Assembly: GCF_011745365.1 (NCBI RefSeq)
Contig: NW_024468913.1
Span: 2,728,001-2,792,000, forward strand
Length of the DNA: 64,000 nucleotides
Source of the DNA: Cryphonectria parasitica EP155
Lineage: Eukaryota; Ascomycota; Sordariomycetes; Diaporthales; Cryphonectriaceae
Reading direction: 5' to 3'
Shown here: positions 12,797-24,378 of the stretch, in pieces
Numbering within the stretch: the first letter of the stretch is position 1
Layout of the letters: each line of letters opens with the position of its first letter
Notes under the pieces: model-generated
Databases searched by the model: none
What the model was told of the DNA's origin: nothing
The model's input: only the letters and a program-made list of their open reading frames with translations
Program-made: the position numbers and the translations under genes

Positions 12797-15398
12797 ATGG
12801 ACGCCCAAGAGCTCAAGTCTTACCTGGCTGACTCCCCTCCAAGCGTCGTGAGGCTCGAGATCGCAAAGCACTTTGATGCCCTGACGGACAAGCAGAAGCG
12901 CTATGCCCACTACATCTCCAAGTGAGTCGCGGTCACGGTCTTCATCTGGTGTCTCTTGTTGCGACCTCTCACTGAACGCCATTGGCATAGATCCTCGTTC
13001 GCAGGGTCTCGCATCCAGATGAGACAGGTGTCTCCGGAATCTGAGCCTATTTTTGATTTCATCCTCGCCCTCCACAAGAGCTGCGATGGCGACTGGAAGG
13101 CCCTCGGCCAGAAGGCTGGCGTCACCGAGGAGGCTGTCACCTTCTTTTTGCAGTACGCTGGTGCTTTCTTAGGAAACACTGGGAATTACAAGAGCTTTGG
13201 CGACTCCAAGTTCATCCCCCGCTGCCAGGAGAGCGATGTCGAGAAGCTGGCCGCTACGTCTCCCGAGGCTGAGAAGTTCTACAAGGCCACCAAGGGAGGT
13301 ATTTTCGCCTGCTCCAGCCCAGGTCTCATGCACCTTGGCTACCCGGACGAGGGCCACATGACTACCTACTATGTCGACTCCCCCGACGTGACCAAGGCTG
13401 AGGTGGATGGCATAGCCAAGTGGATGGCGAGCAAGGGTCTGTTACCGGAGAACACCCGGCTGAGAAAGACCAAGGATGGGGTCTTTGAGATACTCATCGC
13501 CTCTGCTCAGACGAGCGTCCCGAGCGAGGGTGGTGATATCGGAAAGGAGACCGAATTCAAGGCCGATGACGGTGTCTTGGCCGGCAAGACGGTCAAGCTG
13601 GTGTACGGTGACCACGCCAAGGAGATGGCCGCCGCCGCCGCCTACATCGCGAAGGCTGCAGATAATGCCGACAACGAGACCCAGCAGAAGATGCACACTG
13701 AGTACGCCAAGTCTTTTGACAGCGGTTCGCTCCTGGCCTTCAAGGACAGCCAGCGGCATTGGATCGCAGACAAGGGTCCGGATGTGGAGTGCAACATCGG
13801 CTTCATCGAGACGTACAGAGACCCGGCTGGTGTCCGGGGCGAGTGGGAGGGTTTTGCGGCCATGGTGAACAAGGAACGGACACGCGCGTTCGGCGAGCTC
13901 GTATCGTCCTCCTCGAAGTTGATCCCCCTTTTGCCGTGGAGTTCCGACTTCGAGAAGGACAAGTTCATGGCCCCCGACTTTACATCCCTTGAAGTCCTTT
14001 CGTTTGCAGGCTCTGGCATCCCGGCGGGTATCAACATTCCAAACGTAAGCACTTCAGAGTCACACAACTATCACATCTCTGCCCCTCTTAGCTATGTTAA
14101 GCCATGTATTCAGCCAACGAGTTTGCCCCTGAAAGACGTCGACTACCCACATCCTTCCCCCTCCTTCCCGCACAAGTTGATGGAGGCTGATTGTGTGCTG
14201 AACCGATTGCTGACGACATTAACGTAGTACGATGACATTCGGCAATCGGACGGGTTCAAGAACGTCTCCCTCGGCAATGTCCTTGGTGCTAAGGCTCCGA
14301 ATGAGAAGATCCCATTCATTAAGGAAGAGGACCTTGAGGTGTACAAGAAATATCGAGACCCTGCTTTTGAAGTACAGGTCGGTCTCCATGAGTACGTATT
14401 CCTCGGAATCTGGTTTATTAATTCGGTCAAGGTCTTCATTCCCAGGATGCATAGTCTGTGGGATGCAAAGGATAGACCTTAGACCATACTTCACGGCTCA
14501 GGTACAAGGACTAACTCCTGAATGCGTCAATAGGCTCACAGGGCACGGATGCGGAAAGTTGCTGCAAGAAACCTCACCGGGAGTGTTCAACTTCGACCAC
14601 GCGAACCCGCCCATCAGCCCCCTGACTAACAAGCCCGTCACCACCTGGTACAAGCCGGGACAGACCTGGGGCGGCGTCTTTGGCGGTCTGGCAGGTGCCT
14701 ATGAGGAATGCCGCGCTGAACTGGTGTCCATGTACCTGGCTTGCGAGTTCCCCGTGCTCAAGATCTTTGGCTTCGGTGACGGCACAGACAAGATCGATGG
14801 CGAGGCGGGTGATGTGCTCTACACTGCATACTTGAGCATGGCCCGCGCTGGTCTCGCGGCCCTGGAGTTCTGGGACCCCAAGAGCCAGAGATGGGGGCAG
14901 CCTCACTGTCAGGCGCGCTTCGCCATCCTGAAGTGCTTCCTGCAGGCTGGTGAGGACTTCTGCAAGCTGGAATATTCCGCCGACGATCTGTCAGATCTGA
15001 AGATTAAGTTGAATCGAAGCTTGATCCTGACTAAAGGTCGCAAAGGTTAGTACCGCATTCTGCCGTAACAGGCCACAGGATCCCATCCCGCGATATCATG
15101 ATCGTATACTCACATCTCTTTGGCAGCCGTCGGCGATTTCCTCCAGAAGATACACATCTACAAGTCAACCGCAGACGTCGAGACTGGCACCAAGTTCTTC
15201 GGCGAGGAGATGTCGGGAGTTGGTCTCGAGTACTGGGGCACCAAGGTGCGCCAGGTTGTTGTGGCCAACGCGCAGCCTCGCAAGGTCTTCGTCCAGGCCA
15301 ACACGTATCTGGATGAGAGCTCTGGCAAGGTCACTTGCAAGCAGTACGAGCCAACGCTCGAAGGCATGATCCAGAGCTGGGTGGAAAGGGACGTATAG
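12797..15398 (+). CDS. DPP3: Dipeptidyl peptidase III (M49 zinc metallopeptidase)
   Basis: Five exons, join(12797..12921,12991..14044,14228..14391,14534..15045,15127..15398), give 708 aa, normal for the family. It removes dipeptides from the N-termini of short peptides, mainly in the cytosol. Zinc motif HELTGH is at residues 447-452 and the EECRAE motif at 505-510; the third zinc ligand is a Glu there. Other landmarks are [32 protein letters not shown] and the C-terminal [12 protein letters not shown]. The zinc-motif Glu codon is split by intron 3 (CAT GA/gtacgt to aatag/G CTC). In all other members I recall the motif is HELLGH or close. An in-frame ATG at 12635 would add 54 residues that resemble a mitochondrial presequence. 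Confidence 0.97.
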
Positions 15399-15508
15399 GA
15401 AGGCAAACTTAGGACATCGGGCTTTGAAGTGAAATCCCGCGCTCTGCTATGATGTCTAGTCTACATTCTTGATTACCATCATCCGCAGACAGACCACCAC
15501 CTGCTTTC

Positions 15509-15540
<32 letters not shown>

Positions 15541-16300
15541 CGCTAGCAAGTCTCCGTTCCGGTCGGCAAGCATGCGCAGCGATGCGAATAGAAGAATTTA
15601 AGTCACACATCTTCACCAGTCTACACAAGTGGCTGAATACCCCCTCGATGATCGATACAAATACTTGAATTGTGCATGGTCCTGTTTCTCAGTCTGATGG
15701 CTCATGATGCCGAGACTTAAGACGTAGCTACCCGCGGCAAGCCAGAAATGGAGGTGGCAGTGAAAGTGCAGATCCTATGGTATCTCCGGAGCACAGCATG
15801 AGAAAAAACGACCTACATTGGGGGCTGATCGTCTTTCGGCACGCAACACTATTGCGCCAGAACATGGCTGGTGGGCGGGATTATCTCCACGGCGGTATTT
15901 AGAAATCTGCTTGACCTTTTTATCCGCCATATTGCTTATTTGTTCACTGGCCTGCTGCCTGTTCTGTACCGCGGTTCTCAAGAACAACTGGACCCTGGAA
16001 CATCGGTTGACCATCTTTGGTTTTTCTTCTTTGTTTTTCATGATCACTGGTGCAAGATTCCCTCATTACAGACGCCGCAAACGTGAAGATGCAATTGGCC
16101 AAGCCGTCCCTAATTTCCGAGAGCCTCTCGAGTGCCGCTCTTGTAACCCCTCCCAAAAGCAAAAAGTTTCATTCTTCTTTTTGTCTGCCCGAAGTGAGAG
16201 AAGTTTTCCGTCTGTCGTCTCGTACGCCTCCTCCGCCGTTCCCCCCATGGACCAAGATTGACCATCCAGTCATCATCGCGCCCTCGCGGGAGCAGAAGAT
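15399..16300. other. Convergent spacer DPP3 / RPL6
   Basis: This is the 3' flank of two convergent genes. It carries an A29 run at 15509-15537, about 110 bases after the DPP3 stop. A 147-codon open frame (15818-16261, +) has no family-like sequence and I do not call it. Confidence 0.55.
15509..15537. repeat. Poly(A) run, 29 bases
   Basis: This is an uninterrupted A-tract downstream of the DPP3 stop codon, in the expected 3' UTR or just past it. Confidence 0.95.
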
Positions 16301-17377
16301 TTACCACTTCATCTCGTGGGGCTTGTCGCCCTTGCGGAGGCTGAAGGTAGAGGCCAGGTAGCTGGCCAGGAACTCCACCTTCTTGATGTTGGCCAGGAGG
16401 GCCTTGTCGATCGCCTTCTGGTCCTCTGCCCGGGTAGAGGAGACCTGCTTCTTCTGTACACGTAGACTTGTCAGCTCCTTGTCTTCTTTGCACATGTGTC
16501 CTCGTCTGATGTGAACCGTAGCCCAAGGGCCAGGCACCACCCTTGCCCGTATGCTCGTGCTCGTGATTACGTTCGGGGTTCGTTCGTACCTGTGGCTTCT
16601 CTCCCTGCTTGAAGAAAGCCTCCTCGCCAGCCTTCTCCTTGGACTTCTCGCCAACGAAGTACTTGGGCTCGGCAACCTCGTCAATCTTCTTGGTGTCGAC
16701 ACCGGCGAGGTCGATCTTCTGGGAGGTGGCGATGACGTAGCGGGAGTTGACCCTTCGCAGGGGAACGCCGTTGATCTTGAAGGGGCCGGTGACGAGGAGG
16801 ACGCCCTGGTCGAGATTCTTGAGGAGGACGACGCGCTTGCCACGGAAGCGGCCCGCGAGCAAGATCAGGACGGTACCGGGCTGCAGAGTCTTGCGTGGCT
16901 GCCAGGGGCGGACGGCCTTGCGGACCTATTTGTGATAATCAATGTCAGTTTGCCTGTCGCATTCTCGAGTTGCTTGGTGCATCCACAAATCCAGGTCCAA
17001 CTCCCTCCTCTTTGTCGCGTCTCGTGTTCGTTGTCGCACATGTATGCCAATTGTCGCTTTTTCTGTCGAAATCCAATCGTGAGGTCCTCGCGCATCGTCG
17101 TGTTTGAGTCACTTGACCCTCCACCAGATCATTCACATCTGATGGTATCCCGACCATGCTGATGCGCCCGTCTCTTGCTCGACGGTGCCGCTCGCCTCAA
17201 AGTTCCATCTTTCTCCACTGCCAACGGAAAATCGGAGACTCGTGTGCACATCGTCGAACGTACCTTGCGAGGCTGGGAATCATCCTCAGCAGGGTACCAC
17301 TTCTGAGCCTTCTCGGAGTGGTGAGGGACCGACCGAGTGCCCTTGCCGAACTTCTTGGTCTCAACCTTGGCCGACAT
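16301..17377 (-). CDS. RPL6: 60S ribosomal protein L6 (eL6)
   Basis: Three exons, join(16301..16453,16590..16925,17264..17377), give 200 aa. It is a structural protein of the large cytosolic ribosomal subunit. Exon 1 encodes 38 residues beginning [15 protein letters not shown]. Exon 2 holds the SH3-like core: [49 protein letters not shown]. Exon 3 ends with [19 protein letters not shown]. Junctions are in phase (AAG/gtacgt to aatag/GTC; CCACAG/gtacga to tacag/AAG). Intron 1 (338 bp) is long, common in fungal ribosomal-protein genes; I looked for box C/D snoRNA signals in it and saw none convincing. The gene diverges from RPN13. Confidence 0.97.
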
Positions 17378-17972
17378 TTTGGTGCTGGATGGTGAAAAAA
17401 GAGGGTCAGTTGGATGTAAACGTCGGCTAGGGAGAAGAGAAGAATGGAAAAGTACGAACAAGTTCGTTTGGTGGTGGGTTGTCGTTGCTTGATTGAAGTG
17501 GCGGGCAATACCGCTTAGAAAATGACTACCCGGTCCGAGTGAACTGAAAATTGGATGTGGGTTGGGTTGAGAGGTGCACGTGATATTTCTGGGCGGAATT
17601 GCGGGAGAGAGAACGGTAGCGTGAGAGAGAGAAAAAAAGAGGAAACGCTGCGGGACTTCTGCAGGCTTAGTCAGGCTCGGAGCTGCCAGCTGGCGCCATC
17701 TGGGAAAGAGAGTTCTCAGCCGGCAGCATTCAAAGACCAGATCCCTGTCGGCAACACGTCAGGGACAGAGCAGCCTACTTGTTGCCTGCCTCGCTCTAGA
17801 GCTTAAAGTTACCCGCCAACGGAGCTTCATACTTAGAGCTTCTATCAGTTATACCTTCTCAACGTACCCAACCTACCAGCCATACGTATCCCTTTTTCCA
17901 TTGCCATTTTATTTCAACAACTGACGACACACTCCTTGTACTACGACTGACTTTCCGTTATCTTTTTTCACG
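17378..17972. promoter_or_regulatory. Divergent promoter region RPL6 / RPN13
   Basis: 595 bp lie between start codons of divergent genes. A CT-rich block just before 17973 fits the RPN13 transcription start. A yeast-type proteasome control element (GGTGGCAAA) was looked for and not found. Confidence 0.5.
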
Positions 17973-19664
17973 ATGTCCATCCATCCCATACTCACCTTCA
18001 AGGCCGGAATCTGCGATGTCGACGTGAGTTCCTGACCCCTCTTCCAACTAGATACCCCGTTCGTCTTCACATGCTAACCAACCAAACTAGCAAGCTGCCA
18101 AACCATACAAGGTGAAGCCATCGCCACGACCCGGCTACATCTACCTCTACCAAGGCTCCGATGATGGTACGAATTCAGCGTATCAGCTCCTATTTAAGTG
18201 TTACATCACCCGCTGACTTCCGTTTGAAGATCTACTGCACTTCTGCTGGCGCGAGCGCAGCGTTCCAGCCGACCAGCCCGAGCTCGATCTGACCATGATT
18301 CCTACCGACGGCACCTTTGTACCTGTCGAGCCCTCGTCATCGTCTCCTGCGACCGCCAAGACCCAAGGCCGCGTTTTCGTCCTCAAGTTCGAGTCCTCAT
18401 CTACGCGCCACCTATTCTGGCTGCAGTCACACCCCCAGCACCCCAGCGGCGACCCAACCTGGCTGAGCCCTCGCGATCGCAAGATAGGCGATATCGTGAA
18501 CAGGATGCTGCAGGGCGAGGAGGTTGACGTCAACGCAGAGCTGGCCTCAGTGCGTAACTCGGGCGGTGGCTCAGGCGGTAGGGATACAGACGGCGATGAG
18601 GCCATGGAGGATGCCACGGGCCACGGTGCTGAGCAAAACGAGCCTGGTAGCGGTGGTGCCGGTGCGGATGCTACCGGCGGTGATGTCAGAGAAGAGGGCG
18701 AGGAGTCCAGGGAGGGCGGTGCGGATGGTGCAAGAGCGTAGGTTTCATCTCCTCTTCAAAGACTGCCTACCTCACGATTATCTGGAATGAAACCTCCATA
18801 AGACCAGTCCTGCAGAGCCATATACCAAAGGTGCATTCATGGGGGAAAAGAAAACGCCACCTGGCATGGCCATCTTGAAGGACAAGCCGCAAGGCTGACC
18901 AAAAGAAGAATCGAGACATGGCATTGGGGAAGGGCGTATTATTGGTCATGTACATTTAGTAATGATTCATGATGAAAGAATGGACTTGACGGACACAGAT
19001 ACATCAGCAGAAATCTCCCATCTGCGAGTTCATTATCCCCCTTTTCCCATTTTTTTCTTTCTTTTCAACCCATAAATCCGACACGCTCAAGTAACCATCT
19101 GCTAACATGCCTTACAGAGCAAGCGCCATGCCCGATGATGCACAAGCGGCAGTACGAAACTTCCTTGCCTCTCTGCAGGGAGGCCAAGGCGGCATGCCAC
19201 AGCAGTCCGCCCAGGGCAAGCTCTACCCGACGCTCAACGATCTCCTTGACACCTCAGCCACCGTCCCTCTGCTTGCGTCCGCCGACGACGACTTTTGCCT
19301 TAAACTGATCAAACATCTCCCTCCCACGATATTCGTGCTTTGGCAGCAGTCCGCCTCTTCGTGGGGCGATGCGGTCGAGCTCGAGCCCGGTGCAGAGGCC
19401 AGCAAGGACGCGTTGAGCCGCATGAGCCTTGAGCAGAAGAGGAGTCTCATCCAGAAGGTACTGCGCGCGCCTATGTTCCAACAGGCTCTGGCAAGCCTGA
19501 CAAATGCGCTGCGGGAAGGCGGCCTGCCGAGCATTGCCGAAGGCCTGGGGGTAAAGGTCGAAAACGCAGGGCTTATCAGGGGTAGCGCAGTGCCGCTTGG
19601 TGGCGGCGAGGCGGTCGAGGCTTTTGTGGAGGGTTTGAAAAGGACTGTTCAGGAGGAGCAGTAG
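17973..19664 (+). CDS. RPN13: Proteasome ubiquitin receptor Rpn13 (ADRM1)
   Basis: Four exons, join(17973..18023,18091..18166,18230..18737,19118..19664), give 393 aa. It is a 19S regulatory-particle subunit that binds ubiquitin chains and Rpn2 through the N-terminal Pru domain (about residues 1-130: ILTFKAG, GYIYLY, LLHFCWRERS, GRVFVLKFESSSTRHLFWLQ). A Gly/Glu-rich linker follows. The C-terminal DEUBAD (about 240-390: LYPTLNDLLDTSATVPLL, QKRSLIQKVLRAPMFQQAL, GLKVENAGLIRGSAVPLGGG) binds and activates UCH37-type deubiquitinases. Exon 3 to exon 4 is joined across a 380-bp intron (GC/gtaggt to cttacag/A) with a perfect GCTAAC branch site at 19101-19106. Without that splice the frame ends at TAG 18739-18741. 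Two separate genes is a weaker alternative. Confidence 0.9.
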
Positions 19665-19706
19665 ATGGATTACGTGCGTTGGCTATTAGCGGGCGCGGCG
19701 TTAATC

Positions 19707-19733
19707 TTTTTTTTTTTTTTTTTTTTTTTTTTT
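19707..19733. repeat. Poly(T) run, 27 bases
   Basis: This is an uninterrupted T-tract starting 43 bases after the RPN13 stop codon. Confidence 0.95.
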
Positions 19734-20579
19734 GGTCTGGGCTTGAGTTGACACACAGAGCCAGTCATGCATGCCTCGCGATGGGAGAGATAGGATAGAG
19801 GTACGGAATACCATGCTGCAACCAAAACTGTTTCTTCATATCTTAATAACAAGTATAAGCTGTCAGTGAGACACTAGCGAGGGAGGTCGATGTTGAGGTT
19901 CGCAATAGTATTCGTCACCTAGAGTCACATTACGTCTGCCTCAGAAGGACATACTGCCCGGGCTGTGCAAGCACACGAGTGAATCTTCAACATTGTCTCG
20001 CACACTCTGCGCGCGATACTTCAACTTGCAATAGAGGCCTTATTATTGTGTGTGCGCTCCATGTTTCCAATTTCAGAGCGGCAATGCGGTCGATTTATAG
20101 AATCTCCTCCGGAATAGCTTCCAATAAAGCCACTGCCGGATGTCTCATGGGGTTTAAAACCTTCTGCTGTCATGTATGACTTGTCACAAAGCTGCGCAAA
20201 GTATCTCGTTTCTGAGTTTTGTGCAGACTGCTATGCTCGTCCGATCATGTGTAGTTTATGAGAGCGGGCTGGAATGTGTTCTTTATAATGTAGACGTCTT
20301 CTCACAGGTTGAAGTGTCCCATGACGGAATGGTGATTTTTATTTTATTTTGTAACGGCTTGAAGAATGGCCAAGAAGAAATAATTCCGTCGCGAGGAGAT
20401 TGGTCCGACAAGGCTTCTCTTGGCGGAGGCAGTGAAATACGAGCCATACCAGTCGAAAGAAGCATGATTCTCGAGAGCCACTCAAACCACACACTACTAC
20501 TATTTTTATTTAGCAATCTCCCCCCTCCCAGCTGCCGTGACACGACACCCTTCTCGCATATTACCACTGAATCCAGTGA

Positions 20580-20590
20580 TGGTGGTGGTA

Positions 20591-20624
<34 letters not shown>

Positions 20625-20625
20625 T
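20580..20625. repeat. GGT/GGC trinucleotide repeat
   Basis: The tract is about 46 bases of GGT then GGC units in non-coding sequence. It creates spurious poly-Gly, poly-Ala and poly-Pro frames. Confidence 0.9.
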
Positions 20626-23600
20626 TTGCATGACACCACACTTCCAACGCGCAGAGCCTGCGTTGCGTGGCAAGGCTGGTAGAACGGAAGACAAGAACAG
20701 ACACACGCTGTGACACGCCATCCCAAGCGCACGTGTGCGCCCTTTCCCTCCTCCGACTCCTTCAGTGCAACCGAAGCACAGCGGATTTTCCAGCTCGACA
20801 CACACAGAAAGACTACCCAGCCCTATGACCGAAGACAACTGGGAGCAGTCACCTGCAGCCGGTCCTTCCTCGGTGCTCCTCACCTACATCTTGGGGGAGG
20901 TGACGGGTTGGTGGTTGGACGAGCACTTTAGTTGGTGTTACGTAGGGGACAAGCGGTTGGCTCGCTACTACGTAGTATGCATGCCTTTTCTGGAGAAGAA
21001 TGTGGTGGGACAGTGCGAAGAAGAGGGAGGGGACCTGTGGCGCCTGTATCCAGGTGATGTCTCTCCCCTCCAGTGGCTTAGTGGTCCTTGCGGACACCCA
21101 AACCATCCCCCCCCCCCCTCTCCCCCAAAAAAGCTAGTGGGGGAGAACAGGGAACGTCCTACCACAGCACTGTGCTATAGTACGTGCTGTGGTATCTCGT
21201 GCAGTAGTGCTTCGAACCCCGCCACGCAGATCGATACGTCCGTTGAGGAAAGGGGGGGGGGGTAGCAGGGGTCGCTAGGATCTTCGGCGCAGATGCTTGC
21301 TCACTTGCTGCAGCTCAGAAGGATATATGTGCTCGTGGCACTAGTGGTTCAATGGAAATAGGCTCTCTTCTGTTGCTGACGTTACCTGTCAGTTCACATC
21401 CCTTGCGTAGCGGTCGATCCGGACAGACGACCAGACTTTTGATGTCTTCTGAAGAATGGTTCGAGAAGGCTGCAGGTCTGATGACGAAGGCCGGACCGGC
21501 CCTGTAGGGTACAGGACCCCTGTGCACGGCCTGGCAGCTGGTCTGGGTCCCCTATGGGTATACCCCACAATTAAGGTGAGGAGAGGTGAAGTTGTGCAGG
21601 GAAGGGCTTTTCGTGGAACCCCCCCTCTTCCTCTTCTCCTGCTTTTACCATGGTACTGGTAGCTGCCACTGCTACGAAGGCAGGCATGGCCACCAGGGAA
21701 ACAGAAACATCAGACGATTTCACTGGACGTCTTTCTGACGAGCCAAGCAATGCATTGCAGAGCAGCCAGAGTCATTGTATCGTGTTGTGTGGGTGGGGGG
21801 GGGGGGCTGCAGGTACATGCATGTTCAGGACGCAGCATTGTTCGCAGGATGGGTCAGAGGCGAACGAAGGAGTGAGGGGTGCAAGCGATTTTGAGTGCTG
21901 AGGGTGGACACGCACGCACACGCGCACGCACGCACTATGATAAGTCTGGCCCCGGAACGGTTTCTCCCCAGAATCGAGATCCGAAGGATGCTCGCGATTC
22001 AGGGCCACCGGAGCAGAAGGCAGGCAAACAGAAAGGCGGGACGTGAAATCTAGCCGGGACGTGCAGTAGTGCGTGCTTTTACTGATTTGAAAATACATAG
22101 TACTTGCGCGATGATATGTTCAGCTCCGCTCAACGCCTGACTCTTCTATGAAGAGAGGAAGGAAGAAGAGCAAGAGCGAAGAAAAAGAGGACGACGATGT
22201 AGGAGCAGATGGCTGAGTATTAAGAGGTTGGGATTATCGCGTCCTATTTGCGGAATTGGTCAGAACAAAGATACCGTCAGTCAGCGTACACATTCCTGTC
22301 GGTTCATCAGTGCGCCACCACATTTAACGTATCTTGGTTCTACAGCAGATCGCAGGATTTCTCTAGTATTTGGCAGCGCTTGGTCGGCTAGGAGGCCGTT
22401 GCTGCAGGTGAGAAAGACGGGGCAAACCTGGTACGGCCATGTGGTCCACATGTCTTGGCAGTCTGCACTGTCTTACACACCGTATTTCTTACAGCGAGGG
22501 GCCGCGGATTCTGATTGGACCCGGCTCTCTGGGCAGGACTGACAGGATAGGGGGGAAACACTCGAGTTCAATGGTCATGCAACCCTGCAGCCCTCGGTTG
22601 ATTCTTGGTCGGATTGACTTTTGAGAGGAGAGGTTTGATCTCGCTTCTTCCCCAGATTGCTCAGGGCAAGAAAAAGCTTACTACCATGGTAGGTTATTGT
22701 TTGATGTGTGGAGTTCCTTGTCTGTGATTAGGACTTGCAGCTTGTTTTTGTAGATCCATTTGTACGGTTCGTCTCTTCAGGTTTCGCAGGGCTGGCTGCT
22801 TTTTCTGCAAGCTGCGGCGGCGGCGGCATACTGTGCGCGTGTACTATGCACGTACCTGTACGAAACGGGTCCTTCCTCCTTGGGGGGGGGGGGGCTGATC
22901 ACGGAGTCTAAACCACGACAGCTCGTGTCTGACCAATTGCCTCAGCACAATATGTTCTAGGATGTCGTCGGCAGAAGATGTAACGGCGTTACCAATCATC
23001 CCAGAGAGGTTCCTCAACAGATTCGAGTGAGCAAGCCGAGGCCAAGGCCGCCGGTTGAAATGCTGGTAGTTCATTGTGTGTGCAGTACTTTGTACCATGA
23101 AGTGACTCCAAGATGAGGGGTCACGTCAAATCGAGCATCGCGCTTGCTCGGCTATCGCTGGCCTGTCCTGTGCCTGGATTAAGGAATGATTGCTTTTGCA
23201 GCGGAAGCAGAGGACATGGCCGGGACAAGTGTACTCTTGTTGTTTCGTAAATTATATACTCCGTTTGACGACAACGTCTCTGCTGGTGGTTACATGGATA
23301 TCACCAGACTTGTTTTGAGTGATTCATAGCAGGCACTATTTCATCCTCCTGTCATGCCCTGCACAAATTGGACGTGTCAGTAAGTAGCCAGGAAAACCAC
23401 ATGGTACGGCTAAGCCAATTTAACGCTTACGCTCAGCTTCCCAACAGGGCCTGCCGCCGCCCCCGCCTTCATCCCACTCCTCCTTCCATGGGTTCCATGG
23501 GGGACTTTAGGCACTACCCCGTACACTGTACACTCACCACCCACTACTACTGACTGAGTTGACTGACTGCAAGACCCAGATGACCCAGACCTGTTCGAGC

Positions 23601-24378
23601 CACCTGCAGCGCTGCATGTCGAGGACGAGGTTGGAAAGGGCCGCCTCGCTTCGACGATCCTTCTACCATCATCAAGCACACTGTGTCGCGCACATTTTCC
23701 TCGCCTAACCATCCTGAGCATGCACAGTACTGCTTGCCTTGCGAAAGTACCTCCTCCTCCTATGCACTTGCACCTCTTTGGCCGTCATCGTGCCCCGAAC
23801 GCCTCCTTACCTCCGCAGATCCATCAGCTCCTTCGCCTGCGACTCGCACGTCAGTCTGGTCTGGTGGTTCGACCTCGTCCCTTCCAGACACAGCTGCTGC
23901 TTGCCCGTCCTCCTCGAGCCCTGCGCCGCCCTTTCTCGACCTTGCAGAACCACCGATTGTCCCTCAGAATCCCGAGTCCGCCCCGGATGATGATCTAGCT
24001 GAACAAGTACCAAAGACATCCAAGACCAAACCCACAGCGCCCAGTCCTAGCCTCGCTCGCTGTCGAGAAGCGCGACGGATAACTCCGCGCCCGCGACTCT
24101 TGCTCTGCCGTCCGGCCCTTTTTTCCTCCCGGGTTTTCTATTTTTATTTTATTTTTTCTTTGGCTCGTCGCCTTCAATACCCTTCGCCTGCTAGCAATCC
24201 ATCCTCGTCGAGTGGGCAGACCCACGAGTTTTGCGTGTTCCGGATGTTGGGTCCTCAAGCCTCGGCGTCGTCCTGAGCTCCTGGGTCTGACCGGTTAGCC
24301 GGGTCGACGCTCTCCCCCTCTTCTTCCCGCCAATTTCATCTTGCGCCCGACCTTGTTGTTGCGCTCAACGCTCTTATC

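Larger units (their letters stand above)
19665..24378. other. Intergenic spacer, 4.7 kb
   Basis: The spacer contains a T27 run at 19707-19733, a GGC trinucleotide repeat near 20592-20624, G-runs near 21249-21259, 21787-21804 and 22880-22892, and CT-rich sequence at 23700-24380 that is probably the promoter and 5' UTR of the deubiquitinase gene. A 197-codon frame at 23683-24276 is Ser/Pro-rich and ends before the real start; I treat it as leader sequence. I see no gene. Confidence 0.5.

Noticed and set aside
15509..15537. Poly(A) tract as sign of a retroposed gene
   Set aside because: DPP3 has four introns, so it is not a retrocopy, and no target-site duplication was seen.
15818..16261. 147-codon frame between DPP3 and RPL6
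   Set aside because: No family-like motif, mixed hydrophobic and basic patches, and it runs into the RPL6 3' region. Likely chance.
21180..21240. Possible minus-strand tRNA B-box (GGTTCGAAGC)
   Set aside because: The flanking bases do not form a T-stem and no acceptor or anticodon stem can be drawn.
23683..24276. 197-codon Ser/Pro-rich frame upstream of the deubiquitinase
   Set aside because: The CT-rich sequence fits promoter and leader sequence; it has no splice link to the real start at 24379.
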